Source: Euptelea pleiosperma
Lineage: Eukaryota > Streptophyta > Magnoliopsida > Ranunculales > Eupteleaceae
DNA: 64,000 bases
Direction of reading: 5' to 3'
NCBI GenBank assembly: GCA_035048495.1
Contig: CM068541.1
Coordinates: 13,523,929-13,587,928 of the forward strand
Positions within the stretch are counted from its first letter, which is position 1; each line of letters opens with the position of its first letter. A program made the position numbers and the translations under genes. A model generated the notes under the pieces. It searched no databases and was not told the origin of the DNA. It saw only the letters and a program-made list of their open reading frames with translations. Of this stretch, positions 46,143 to 57,499 are shown one piece after another.

Positions 46143-46639
46143 TAATTTGGTGTAGCTTTTAACACCTTGGTCCTTCTCTTGGTCTTCAGCTCTTCTGCTC
46201 TCTTAGTTCTTTGGATCCGCTCAACGATCCTCCGGCTTTGCCTGTACTTGGCCCATATCTTCTTGTCATAGCTTGTTGTATCTTTAAGTACTGATATTAA
46301 GCTTCTATAGTTGATTGTGGGCTCGCCAGTTTTGAGAATCATTCGATCGCGTTTCCTGTGAGAGAAAAAGCGCGTAATGAGATTCAACTAAAACGACTTG
46401 ATACTAGACTATCCGAAATGCATATATTTCGTGCAAATAGTCTATGTTTGTCTAAAGAATGTGTTCTACGCAATGGAAGAAACTTACGTGAAAAAATCGA
46501 CGAAAAGATAAGTTTTACGTAGGAGAATGTGACACCGCTAAAAGGATAATGGCTTAAAATAAGTACTTTTGAGCGAATATCAGTTGAGCAACAACTTTGC
46601 AAGTTCATCCCAGCCAGAATTGTTGAGACTTGACTTGAT

Positions 46640-47489
46640 TCGATTTGAGCATCCTTAGTAAGTTGTCCGTGCCTTCATTAATAGAGAAGTGTTTGACGTT
46701 TGATATTTTGTTGAAGCATTGTTCCTTTCCAATCTTACCATTTGGGAGGTAACTTTGTTTGTTAATTGAGAGCCTTTCTATAAAGACTCCTCAGTTGAAA
46801 TACTACCATATTGTTTCCCTGCTTGAGCCAAGTAAATAATTGACTAAGTTGGAGTTTGATTGCGACCAAACTCCATGTAGGTCCTTTGCCTTATTCATTC
46901 ATTATAAGGTGGCTTAAGCGAGTGAATTAAAAAGATGTTAGCTTGTGGGAGTTTAGTTGCAACTAGATTCCATGTTAGTTTTGATTGCGATCGAGCTAGA
47001 GTTCTTTACCATATTCTTTCATTGTAAGGTAGTCTTAAGTGATTGAATTAAAAAAGGTGTTAGCTCGTTGGAGCTTGTTCATTGTAAGGTAGCTTGTGGG
47101 TCCTTTACCTTATTTATTCATTATAAGGTGTGCTTAAGTGAGAGTATTAAAAAGATGTTAGCTTGTGGGAGTTTAGTTGCGACTAGACTCCATGTTAGTT
47201 TGATTGCGATCGAGCTAGGGTTCTTTACCATATTATTTCATTGTAAGGTAGTCTTAAGTGATTGAATTAAAAAGGTTTTAGCTCGTTGGAGCTTTAGAGA
47301 GTAGACATAGGTGTTAAGACACCGAACCACCATATATCTTTGTGTTGTGGATTGATTGTCTCTATCTCTTTATTGATTAAGTTGATTATTGTTTCACACT
47401 TATTTAAGATTAATTCTTGTATATTTATAATGAACTTAACATAATTTTAAAATAGACCTACTCACCCCCCTCTAGGCCTTTTCTTATCA
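46640..47489 (+). repeat. Copia-type LTR fragment with an internal 220-bp duplication
   Basis: Its right end GACCTACTCACCCCCCTCTA ... TTATCA matches the end of the LTR at 50551-51623, as do TTTAGTTGCGACTA and GATTGCGATCGAGCTAG words. AAAGATGTTAGCTTGTGGGA occurs at 46931 and 47151, so a 220-bp unit is tandemly duplicated. The left end was not found. Confidence 0.6.
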
Positions 47490-48825
47490 AAAGCAAGGAA
47501 ACTTCAACTCCCATTTGGTTGGAACTTCCCTATGATTCGTCGTTTGATGATGATAGGAGTCATTTCCGTTAGGATAAATCCCAAGGGTTTTAGTTCTTTT
47601 AGGACTTCAATCCTCTAGATATTAGTGTTATGGTAGGATTAAACCTCTCTGTGCATGAGGGGGTTGTTCAAGTTGACATGTGTTGGCCTATAGGATCGGT
47701 CTCCTTTTATAAAAGGGCAAAGGTTTAACCTAATTCAATAGGCCTCTACGGTAGGTGACACATGTCATCCATGAAGTAAGTGGCCTCGCCTCACGATAAG
47801 GATGCCATCGTGAGGTGACATCATCACCTGAGACAAAGCTATTAAGAGTACCACATCATCATTGGCAGTGGAATGACAATTCATGCAGTGCGACCACCAA
47901 GAGTGTCACGTGTCAGGCCCTGATAAGTTCTAACCTAATTTCCTTGGTTTTGAAAATGTGTGGTGGAGGTGCATCATGGTTAATGCTCCTCACCACTAAA
48001 AGTTTGCTACCAACAGTGGGCTCTTAGATATCTCAGTCTTCATATCATATCTTTGGCTTCAAATGTTGTGGATAATATTAACACCATCTAGATTTTGACT
48101 AACCTTGTTTTCATGAATGCACAAAACGCATTAAAATGTTTTGCCATTTTTCTTTTTTTTTTTTTTGTGAGAAAAATCTCCCAGGAATGGTCAAAATACT
48201 TCATATTTCATCTCATGATTAGACTGTCAGCTTACGAAGTTAATGAGTCTTATTAGCCATAATTTTGTTCTTAAAAAGTTTGAAAATTATTGCTTCTTCT
48301 TTTTAGTTTGAAAGAATGTATGTAGAAGAGGGTATGAGGCTATTGTTTTATGATGGTAACTATTATCCTTTTATTTTTATTTTCTTACTTTACCTTTGGT
48401 GTTCTTCTTATAAGTGTATATATGTTGGTGAGGACATTCTTGCAACTTATATCTATAAGACTAATATATGCTAACTGAGATAGAGATGGATGGGCTAGAC
48501 CTTCCATACAGTATTTGTTTTTCCTCTTCTCCCTCTCACTTAGGAATACCATGCCATATAAGGTCATGATATAACATTATCACTTGAAGAATTGAACTTT
48601 CTAGATTTGGAGATCATAATTAACAACAATTTAATGTGAGAAGTAAATGATGTCTTAATTTTAATCCTCGCTTCTCTACTGATATAGGATTGTTCTTTGA
48701 TATTTTCTTATACTTATAAGCATTATCCATTATAAAAGCTCTTAGAAATAAAATGGATGCAATGTACTTTCTTCTAGGACACAAGGTTTTTTTAAACTCT
48801 TTTCTATTGCTACTTATCCTAGCAG
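47490..48825. other. Intron of RLK copy 2, no gene
   Basis: 47490-48030 is not shared with copy 1 and is unidentified. From about 48033 it aligns with copy 1 from about 4575 (CAGTCTTCATATCATATC) up to the exon at 48826. Confidence 0.5.
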
Positions 48826-49095
48826 AGACCTTAGCTTTAACAAGTTGACAGGAGAAATGCCAAGTAACTTTGAGGGCTTAATGTCAGAGGTGAAAACCAT
48901 GTAAGTGATCTTATTCTAGCTACAATTTTTCTTATAACCAGTTTCTATAATTACTTCAACAAGGCTAGTATGGTATCCAACTGCTCAGTCATATTGAGTC
49001 AATTAATGATGTTCCATTTGATTAGGTACTTAACTGGAAACTTGCTCTCTGGATCTGTGCCCAATTGGATTCAGCAGAGTAATGGTATGTAGCAT
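48826..49095 (+). CDS. Last visible LRR exons of RLK copy 2, damaged donor
   Basis: Exon 48826-48900 (75 nt, one codon longer than in copy 1) and exon from 49026. The second reads YLTGNLLSGSVPNWIQQSNG. Copy 1 has GGTAGCAT and then the donor GTATGT. Here an extra ATGT gives GGTATGTAGCAT. Splicing at 49085 leaves the wrong phase for the next exon, while the older donor at 49096 puts TAG in frame at 49090-49092. Confidence 0.78.
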
Positions 49096-49926
49096 GTATC
49101 TTTCTATTCACATACGCCTGGATCACTCATTTAGTATCTCCAATGGTATATATTGAGTTCTCGCCGTTGTTTGGCACTCATACTATTTTTCGCATTTCCT
49201 TGATTATTGATCAACTAGTCATGGTTGTTATTTTCAGAATAAGAATACCCTTGTAGTTAATATCAATATCTCCAGTGGTATATATTGCGTTCTCGCTGTT
49301 GTTTGGCACTTCTTATACTATTTTTCGCATTTCCTTGATTATTGATCAACTAGTCATGGTTGTTATTTTCAGTATAAGATTGCCCGTGTAGTTATAATTA
49401 AGTAATAGATGCTGAAACTTAACCTTTGAGATTGCTAAACTATGGAAACCTCAATATGTCTGTGAGATTGAACCTTCAATCAAGTTGTGGACTGATGGAG
49501 CTTAAGATTAGGAAAGGATCAAAGTTCTGTTGTGAGATTGGTGCTTCCGTACTGTTCTTTAATTAGTTTTTAATTTTTTTTTATCGACCTCTTCAGTTTC
49601 CATTTTACCAACTTAAGAAAAGAAAAAAACAAAAATAAATAAGGAAAAACTAAGGTTCCTTCCTGATGGTGTGATACTTAGATATACAGATATCTCGTTC
49701 ATGATCCATCTCTTATCTTTTGTTATGTAAGTTGCCGAACCTTATCCTTGCAACATTACCCATATAACCATTGCAAATGAAAATCATGCTCTCGAATGTG
49801 TTGTAGGGCCATTAAAAGATAATTTTCTTACATAGAAAACTAATTTGAGCAAAAATTTGCATAAATAGATGATTTTTGAACACTTTGGACTTGAGGGAAA
49901 AAACTGTTTTTTATATGCATGTTTCT
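49096..49926. other. Intron of RLK copy 2 up to the assembly gap
   Basis: Aligns with 5586-6425 of copy 1 by eye, including a local duplication of a CTCCAGTGGTATATATTG word. The matching next exon of copy 1 (6549-6614) would fall in or beyond the gap. Confidence 0.65.
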
Positions 49927-50026
49927 NNNNNNNNNNNNNNNNNNNNNNNNNNNNNNNNNNNNNNNNNNNNNNNNNNNNNNNNNNNNNNNNNNNNNNNNNN
50001 NNNNNNNNNNNNNNNNNNNNNNNNNN
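49927..50026. other. Assembly gap of 100 N
   Basis: Exactly 100 N, a conventional gap of unknown length. The left side is RLK copy 2 intron and the right side is retrotransposon sequence, so the true join is unknown. Confidence 0.98.
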
Positions 50027-50550
50027 TTGAATATCCGTCCAAACCCATGAACTCCACGATTCCAAAAATGCATCATGGGAGAGCACCTCCTGCCTCATCT
50101 CGTCCAAGATCTACGCCTTCTAGCTCTCGTAGTAGATCTAGACCTGTAGCAGGATCATCCTGCTCTTCGACTCTAGCTACACTACAGTTTATAACAGATC
50201 TCAGATCACCACCATGACTTAGGATATGGGAGCTCTTCGAGGATTTGTCTCCTACTACTTTCAGCGTATAGAGGCATGACAACAGAAGATGCCTGCCTAT
50301 ATGAGGAGCCACTACCCCGACTTTCCTCCTTCACCACTAGAGGAGGATTCTAGTAGAGCATGGGATTAGCCAGTTGGAGGAGAGCTAGCTGGAGAAAAGG
50401 CCTACGATGGAGTTGATAGGTTAGGTAGAGTGGCATAGAGAGCCTCGCTCTACAACTTAAATACATTTATTTATGTTGGTGGGTTAGGCCCATTGTTAGG
50501 GGAGAAGCATTGTATGTTTTGTTCTGGAATTAATTGACAAAGGCGGAGAT
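50027..50550 (+). mobile_element. 3' internal end of a copia-type retrotransposon
   Basis: Broken coding-like sequence (Ser/Arg/Pro-rich; a stretch near 50285-50330 reads MPAYMRSHYPDFPPSPLEE). It ends in the polypurine-like ACAAAGGCGGAGAT (50537-50550) directly before an LTR. That arrangement is typical of copia elements of the SIRE/Maximus kind. There is no reverse transcriptase in view. Confidence 0.55.
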
Positions 50551-51623
50551 TGATAAGTATACTTCTTGTGTTGTCAATTCCAGAACAACCCTAGGATATT
50601 TATGTAACCTCTATTGGTCAATTGTCGTGGACTTAGTAGAGCTTGTCTCGATGATTCTAAAATTGACTATGAGGCGATCCTTGAAGAGCAGTAGGGACTA
50701 AAGATTCATGCACTTGAAAAAACCCTTAGAAGTTCGCTTGGATATAATTGGAACTCCCCAGCTTATCATGAGAAACTCCCATTAAAGGGGTCGACCAGGG
50801 TCAAGAAGGGACGATTGGTGGGAAATGCACCCCCGGTCGACCGGTCTCAAAGACGGGGCACCCGTTGAAATCAGCCAACCGGTCTCTCAGACCGGTTGAC
50901 AAGTCTAAGGAATCCTTGAATCAAGAGCGCACATTCCGCTCTGCACTTGACTATAAATACCCCTCCCCCCTACTCGCTAATCTCACAAATTCACTAAGTC
51001 TTCTTTTGAGTTCTTCATCTCCAAGAGAATTGTTCTTGCTCTATTTGTTCTTTGCTTGCTTCGGCGGTTCTCGTGCTATCCTTGTGGGAGATTGGCTTCA
51101 ATGGTCTGCGCTCTTCAATTCAGATCGATTCGGGTGATTGGCTTATGTCGCGGTTCTAAAACGCATATTCGCTTGTGCTTCAACAACATTGAGGCTACGT
51201 TCTTGCTCAGTACTGGTTAAGAGGTAACTTGTTTGTTAGCAGAGAGTTTTACCTAAGAGTTCGATCATTATATTATCTGTTATACTTTTGTGCTGCTCGA
51301 GTTAAGAAGAATCTTAATTGAGCGAGAGTTTAGTTGCGACCATACTCCGTCCATATCGATTGCAATCGAGATTGAGTTCTTTACCTTATTCAATATTATA
51401 AGGTTTCTTAGATATTGAATTAAAAAGGTCCTAAAGCTCAGTGGAGCTATTTGGAGAGTGAACGTAGGTGTTAATACATCAAATCACTATAAATACTTAT
51501 GTTGTAGATAATTGTCTATTTATTAATATTGCTATGGTTGATTAATTTATTTAATCATATTAATAATCAACCTATGTTAAAATTAATAGACCTATTCACC
51601 CCCCTCTAGGTCATCTTGTATCA
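50551..51623 (+). repeat. 3' LTR of the copia-type element
   Basis: Starts TGATAAGT after the polypurine tract and ends CTTGTATCA, giving TGATA...TATCA inverted ends. It contains CTATAAATACCCC (TATA box, about 50951-50959) and the CACCCCCCTCTAGGTC word common near the end of such LTRs. Length 1073 bp. The partner LTR is not in view. Confidence 0.68.
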
Positions 51624-51669
51624 ATATCAAGGGAATTTCAATGATCACTTTTAAGGCCTAACTAATATA

Positions 51670-52015
51670 TGCTCGCTACTTTGAATGTATAGTTGAATGA
51701 TTTGAAATGGGTTTGAATATATGTATAATTGAATGGTTTGAAATGAGTTTGAATGTATAGTTTAATGGTTTGGAATGGGTTTGAATGTATAGTTGAATGG
51801 TTTGAAATGAGTTTGAATGTATAGTTGAATGGTTTGAATATGTTTGAATATATTGTTAAATGGTTTGAATGGGTTTGAATGTATAGTTGAATGGTTTGAA
51901 TGGGTCTGAATCTATAGTTGAATGGTTTGAAATGGGTTTGAATGTATAGTTGAATGGTTTGAATGTGTTTGAACGTATAGTTGAATGGTTTGAATGTATA
52001 GTTGAATGGGTTTGA
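51670..52015. repeat. Minisatellite, unit about 33 bp
   Basis: About ten diverged units of the type GTATAGTTGAATGGTTTGAA plus ATGGGTTTGAAT. ORFs on the minus strand here (HSTIHSNPFQTI-like repeats) are by-products. Confidence 0.88.
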
Positions 52016-52019
52016 ATTT

Positions 52020-52343
52020 TTAATGTATCGTAGGTGGGTATAGGCGACATAGCAGAAACAAATAGGATATAAAAAAAAATTACAATTGGCGTCGGTTTTG
52101 TCAAAATTGACTCTAAATGTTATATTAAGCATTCGCGTTGGTTTTTGGAAAAACCGACACCAAAGTCTACATTAGCGACGCTAATATATAGACTTTAACC
52201 AACGCTATGTCTTATGCTTCCACGTCGGTTTATGATCGACGCATACCTTCTGCGTCACTGGTATTCGCGTCGATTTTTTATGAAAAAGAAACCGATGCTA
52301 AATGTCTATGGCGTCGACGTCGTATGTGCTTTTGCTAGTAGTG
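52020..52343. mobile_element. CACTA (En/Spm-type) transposon terminus
   Basis: Ends TTTTGCTAGTAGTG at 52343, the reverse complement of CACTACTAGCAAAA, a CACTA terminus. The 300 bp inside carry CGTCGGTTT, GCGTCG and ACCGACGC words in both orientations, like sub-terminal transposase sites. The other end is not found. Confidence 0.6.
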
Positions 52344-52344
52344 A

Positions 52345-52975
52345 ATAATCACTCTTAAGCTGACCTAATTAATAGATGTAGTTTACCACTTTGGTACAAC
52401 ATGATCACTCATAAAGGCTGCCTAATCTGTTGGCTCTACAACTTTAGTCCAACATCACTCTTATGGCCCATCTAATATGTGGGACCTACTATTTTTGTAG
52501 GATATGACCATTTTTTTAGGTCATCTAATATGAGCAGTCACTACTTTCATGCAACATGACAACTCTTGAGGCCCACCTAATATATATGATGTATTACTTT
52601 TGTACAACATGACTACTATTAAAGCTCAGGTAATATGTAGACCCACTATATATTATAGTACATGACTATTCTTAAATATGTGAGACCTATCATTTTGGTA
52701 CAACATATGACCACTTTTGGAGGTCATCTAATATGTGAGTCGACTATTTTGGTGCAAAACCACTTTTGGGACCCACCAATTTGGTGAAACGTGCTCATTT
52801 TGGGCTTAAAAAATATGTGAAGCCTACTATTTTGGTACTATATGACCACTATTAGGGCCCACCTAATATGTTGATCGAACCAACTATTTTAATAGAACGC
52901 GACGACTTCTAGGGCCTACCTAATATGTTGAGTGTACTATTTTGATGCAACATAACCACTCTTTAGCCCCATCAC
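52345..52975. repeat. Degenerate minisatellite, unit about 55-60 bp
   Basis: About eleven diverged units of the form TACTATTTTGGTACAACATG, then ACCACTCTTAGGGCCCACC, then TAATATGTG. Unit length varies. Confidence 0.78.
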
Positions 52976-52989
52976 CTTTGATACAAAGA

Positions 52990-53465
52990 AGCATAGTTTG
53001 AATCTTAATTTTATTGCACATAATTAATTTTTCAAGTAATAATAATTTTAACATTTTGGTAACGTTCCTTGAGTAAATGTCTTTATTCTAAACATTTGTG
53101 CCAAATTCGTTTCTATACAAATTAAACCAATGTTTCTATACGTACCAAAAAAGTTATCAAACAGGCCATGGATGTTGAGTAGAGAGTTTTCTCCTTGATT
53201 AGATCTTTGTCTGACAATTAATTCTAATTAATGATCATCTTATTTCTAATACTCATAAACGGATCATTTTGGATTTAAATCTCGTAATGATCTAAAATTA
53301 TTGTCTATTTTTCTTGTGTCTTCAAATTAGTATATAACACCTACTGTGTAGGTATGCTAGATTGAAATGAGCTGATCAATAGACTCGATAACCATTTAAA
53401 TTTTCATGTACTAGCATGGGGAAGATTTACCTGGGATTACTAGTAGACACTCTCAACTTTTAGAT
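52990..53465. other. Upstream of the small membrane-protein ORF
   Basis: AT-rich, no clear feature. TTTTAG just before the ATG at 53466 could be a splice acceptor, so earlier exons may exist, but none was recognised. Confidence 0.35.
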
Positions 53466-53894
53466 ATGATCAGCAATCAGGTTGTTGGTCATTCAGAAAA
53501 TTCAACAAATAGGGGAATCAGTGTCCAAGCTGGGTTGCCTGAAAGTCTAACAAAAAAGAATGGCGAAGCAGCAGAGACTAAAGTTCACATTCAAAATGGC
53601 CGGTCTAAAGTTGCAGTTTATCTAAGTTCATTCTCTGCAGCTGCATTATATGCTTTCTTGCAAGGTGCTATTGGGAATGAAAGGGAACATCTTACCAAAT
53701 CACGTGTTTTCATTCCCTGCTTGATCTCAATCTGCGTGTCTATTCTCTCGGGTGGAGGACTATTTATAATCTCAAAAACCCATAGCTTCTTCCCAGCAAA
53801 GATAACTATCATGAAATTCCTTTATTGGGCTGTTCTTGTTTCAACCACTTTGGTCTTAGGTTTCGTCGTTACGTTTCTCCTCCAAAGAATTTGA
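53466..53894 (+). CDS. Unknown small membrane protein, 142 residues (possibly a last exon)
   Basis: Open from ATG 53466 to TGA 53894. The N-terminal 50 residues are polar. Three hydrophobic segments follow, at about residues 51-70 (VAVYLSSFSAAALYAFLQGA), 82-103 (VFIPCLISICVSILSGGGLF) and 118-140 (FLYWAVLVSTTLVLGFVVTF), with short charged links. The charge pattern suggests an integral membrane protein. I do not recognise the family. Support for being real: length in an AT-rich region, ordered hydrophobic segments, and AATAAA about 50 bp after the stop. It may be the final exon of a longer gene, since TTTTAG precedes the ATG. Confidence 0.5.
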   Translation: MISNQVVGHSENSTNRGISVQAGLPESLTKKNGEAAETKVHIQNGRSKVAVYLSSFSAAALYAFLQGAIGNEREHLTKSRVFIPCLISICVSILSGGGLFIISKTHSFFPAKITIMKFLYWAVLVSTTLVLGFVVTFLLQRI

Positions 53895-53914
53895 GAGAAT
53901 AATCTGTGTAGATT

Positions 53915-54013
53915 TTTCTTAACTTCGGACGAAATCATATAATAAAGTATCTTTTTGTCTTTTGGCTACAGATCTCATGAAGAAAAAACCCCCTCTTTTC
54001 ATGCTGGGAGAGA
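53915..54013. repeat. Short duplicated segment, copy 1 (copy 2 at about 55290-55402)
   Basis: TTAACTTCGGACGAAATCAT, GATCTCATGAAGAAAAA and CTCTTTTCATGCTGGGAG recur, slightly changed, at 55297-55405. The segment is the 3' flank of the small ORF. Confidence 0.65.
53941..53946 (+). promoter_or_regulatory. Possible polyadenylation signal
   Basis: AATAAA, 47 bp after the stop codon of the 142-residue ORF, a normal place for a plant near-upstream element. Confidence 0.45.
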
Positions 54014-54029
54014 CCAGGGCCGGCTCTAC

Positions 54030-54300
54030 CATAAGGCCAATGAGGCGGTCGCCTTAGGCCCCTGGTGAGAGAAGGCCCCCAGCCCACTAACCACATGGAT
54101 GTTTACCCACCCCTTGGATATACAAACCAAAAATTAACCTAATTGGTTATCTCTAGCCATAGATTTTATTACTTTTTAGGATTGATTCAAGCATGTTTTT
54201 TAAGTAGTAAATTCAATGGTTAGAAATCATCAATCAAACTGATTTTTAGTGTGTTTGTCCACCAATAGGTGGGCTGAACATACACGCTGTCATTAGCCCC
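54030..54300. mobile_element. Foldback MITE, family B core variant
   Basis: CAGCCCACTAACCACATGG pairs with GTCATTAGCCCC-type sequence at the right. Core words such as TGGTTATCTCTAGCCATAG and GGTGGGCTGAACAT are present. The left flank (GGGCCGGCTCTACC) is shared with other repeat types. Confidence 0.55.
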
Positions 54301-54376
54301 AAAAAAATGATCTATGTAGGGCTGCGAGAGTCCACTACATGGACTGCAACAGACTACGGGAGTTTTCTGCATCTAC

Positions 54377-54615
54377 AAGTTTAAAGTGGTTTTCTTTTCT
54401 TTAACTACCTTGTTTAAATCCCCTCCTTTCTCAGAAAATGATGGACGTTATTTTCATTATAATGAAAAATTAACAGAAAATAAGGGTCATTATAACGAAA
54501 ATAACAGCCCTTATTTTCTGAGCGTTAAAATGGTACATAACGTAACTGGGAGGTCCAAATCCGTTATAATGGCTGTTATTTTCTTTACGACGGCCCTTTT
54601 TAAAACCATGCTACA
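54377..54615. mobile_element. Family E hAT-like MITE, second copy
   Basis: Right end TTTTTAAAACCATG matches family D/E ends. The interior has TCATTATAATGAAAAAT and CGTTATAATGGCTGTTATTT. The left end is uncertain. Confidence 0.5.
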
Positions 54616-55144
54616 AAGTAAAAAGTAAAAACTACCTGTATACCAACTAATTCGAGAAAATTTTTGTTGGGGTGGGATTTTTGAAGCACCGATCATGGAA
54701 GGCACATATATCGATGGTTTACATTTAAAAAGACTTTTTAAAACACACCTCTCTTACACACTTCTCCCGCCCACATATCACAAACACACCCCCCTCTCTC
54801 TCAATCTCTCTCTCTCTCTCTCAGCAACTATCATCAGACACTATAAGGGATTCCATTCTAATTAACCAATAAAGCTGAAGCCATACAAAATAAATAAATT
54901 AATACGAAAGAACTCTGCATAGAAACTAACCTCAATAGCCGTCGAACAGATGCGCGCGCCTCCCGGAGTGTAAAGAGCTTTCTGCAGAATACACAGAGAC
55001 AAAGAGACTATGTAAAAGTCAATTCAGGAGGAGACTACTTAAATAAAGGAATGGAGCAGCCGTTTCCACAGGTCATTTTCATGTCCCCCGCACAGATCGT
55101 TTGGTGATTATATGTCATTATAGAGTAAAATATTTGACGACAGC
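54616..55144. other. Intergenic stretch, no gene
   Basis: Contains a CT-rich microsatellite (54792-54822) and otherwise nothing I can name. Confidence 0.4.
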
Positions 55145-55280
55145 ACGCAATATGAGCCACGTGGCACTCTTAGAGGACTGATCGTATGGATGTTCGACCA
55201 ATCCCCAGGTGGACCTACAAACCAAAATAGCCTGATTAATTAGTGATTGCAAACCTTTGGATCTTTGTACCTCAAATAAT
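55145..55280. repeat. Family A MITE, left half only
   Basis: ATATGAGCCACGTGGCACTC, GATCGTATGGATGTTCGACC and GGTGGACCTACAAACCAAA. The right half is missing. Confidence 0.6.
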
Positions 55281-55714
55281 TGTGTTGGTTGAATTTTTTT
55301 TTAACTTTGGACGAAGACATGTAATTAAGTAATTTTTTTTTTTTGGGTCTTTTGTCTTGGATCTCATGAAGAAAAATCCCCTCTTTTCCTCTTTTCATGC
55401 CGGGAGTAGGGTTGGCAATGGATCGGATCAAACCCAAGATCCGATCCGAAAATTTCGGGTCCAGAACCCTAATTTATTTATTTGATTGGTACCGGATCGA
55501 CCCTATACAGATGCCACTGGCTCGTTTTGTCAGTTGTGCCGGCCGTTGTGACAATAGTTTTGGTCGGGAGACTTCAAAGTTTGAAGTCCACTAGCCCAGC
55601 GATATCTTGGTCAGAGGAGTCGAAAAAGGAGAAAATATTTGCTGACCCGGAGGGACTTCAAAATTTGAAGTCTCCCCCTCCCAAAAATGTCATTTGGAAC
55701 TTAGTTTAGGGCCT

Positions 55715-55955
55715 ATTGACCTTATGCGTGTTTGTAGCACCTCTTGGTGGACCTATAAACCAAAGATCAGCTTCATCGGTGATTTATAAGAGTTGTTGTT
55801 TAGCATCCTAAAAGAAATGCTCAAATTAAACGGTCAGTAACCACGTTATTCAAATACTAAATCCAACTGATATAAGTCACTAATTATACTCATTTTTTAT
55901 CTGTAGATTCGTCAAGAGGTGTTTCAAATATCCATAAGGTAAGTGGGCCCTAAAG
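55715..55955. mobile_element. Foldback MITE, family B-like variant
   Basis: Starts GGGCCTATTGACCTTATG and ends CATAAGGTAAGTGGGCCC, a good inverted pair. The interior has CTCTTGGTGGACCTATAAACC and TAGATTCGTCAAGAGGTG, also paired. Confidence 0.6.
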
Positions 55956-56084
55956 ATTGCTCCACATGGCGTTTTGGAGGGGGATTTGAAGTCACACGGG
56001 GCCATCAAACATGGGTTCGCTGAAAGAGCACTACGTGGCAGGTTTTCCAAGGCCCAACAACATTGCAACGACAGAGAACCAAGA

Positions 56085-56335
56085 TTTAAAAAAGACCGTT
56101 ACAACGAAAATAACAGCAGTTAACGGATTCGGACCTCCCCCATTACGTTATGTACTTTTTTGACATTACGACAATAACGGCCGTTTATTTTAATTTGTGA
56201 AAATTTTTGTTAAAGAAGCGCCATTATTTCCGTTACAAATTATATTGAAAATTTGAAATTCAAATTTTAAACTTTAAATTTTAGTGCTGTTATTTTTCCG
56301 TTATATCCTTTTTCGTTTTTTCACTAATCAGGTCA
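56085..56335. repeat. Family E hAT-like MITE, right end truncated
   Basis: AAGATTTAAAAAAGACCG at the left, then AACGAAAATAACAGC and ATAACGGCCGTTTATTT. A family A fragment abuts it at the right, and the matching terminus is missing. Confidence 0.45.
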
Positions 56336-57499
56336 ACCTAGGGATTGGTCAAACATCTATATGATCAGTGTAGATGTACAAGCCAACTATAACGGTCAGT
56401 GGCTTTGATGATGGTCGACAGTCATGGAAGTTTTACTCAAGAAAAAGTATAGCAAAGTTGACCTCACGTCAAAGGGGTGAGCTTTAGGTTTAGCCATTTT
56501 TATAACTTTCCGACTCTGACCGTATGAATGTTTACGGGATAAATATACGTTGGCAGACTATATATAGTTTTCTTTTCGAAACTACCGCAGGAATTTTCTA
56601 AGGGCAAGTTTGATTGCACAGAAAATTTTCCCGAGAAAATACAACAGGGAATGCCTTAAATGGCTGATTGATTACGATCGAGAATACCTACTTCAAATTT
56701 TTGATCATATGAGAAAATAAAGGCGTATTTCAGGTGGAAACGAATTCTCAACTATTTGGATGGGAAACGAATTCCAGGCTTAGGAGGAAAAATTATCCAG
56801 ATTTAAATGGCTTGATGGGGAAAATTATACAGATTTAATATGGCTATCTAACAAGGGACAGTAGTTTTTTCCCAAGGAAAATACAAATTTTCCACTTGAC
56901 AATCAAACACGCCCTAAGTTTAGTGCCACGAAAATTTAAATCCACCTGTAGACTGTAGTCCGTTATGATCTCTTTGCCCCCTCAACTCTGAAAATCCTTC
57001 AAAAAAAATTTATTTTCAATTTTTACCCTTATTTTAGTTTCAGTGCGCCCTCAATTTTTGTTTTAATTTAGTGCCCCTCAATTTTATTTCAAGGTCGGGC
57101 CTAAGTTTCTCAACGGAGCCCATGACCGGATCCGGTTCGGTCTAGTTAGTCAATTTTCTTTTTTATTCGCATATTTAGTTCAGGCAGTGAATGAAAACAA
57201 GTGTTGGGGTAAAATGTTTCGTTGTGATCACCTTATTGTAAGAGAGCACATGAAGAATTCGTAACAGTTACGAGGAATTTATCCGTTTCATTTGAATTCT
57301 GTTGTATCTTCTTTGTCATCTAAAATATTTCCCACAAAATATATTTTGGTGATTATACGGTGAGCCGCAGGGCCATGGCTCTCTATGCTCTAGACCAATA
57401 TTGAGGCTGAAATATGTGTTCTCACATGATATTGTAATGCACACTGCTATTGTTTCTGAAAAAAAAATGCTCTCATTAGATGATCAAAATCTAGATGTT
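56336..57499. other. Intergenic stretch, no gene
   Basis: Low-GC. Short repeats such as GGAAAATACAACAGGG and GGAAAATACAAATTTTCC suggest another foldback near 56600-56920. There is a TGCCCCCTCAACTCTG block at 56977. No ORF of note. Confidence 0.35.

Noticed and set aside
49784..50217. ORFs crossing the N gap
   Set aside because: They include unknown bases and join unrelated sequence on either side.
51662..52132. 156-residue minus-strand repeat ORF
   Set aside because: Follows the 33-bp minisatellite, whose unit happens to stay open; no start context or domain.
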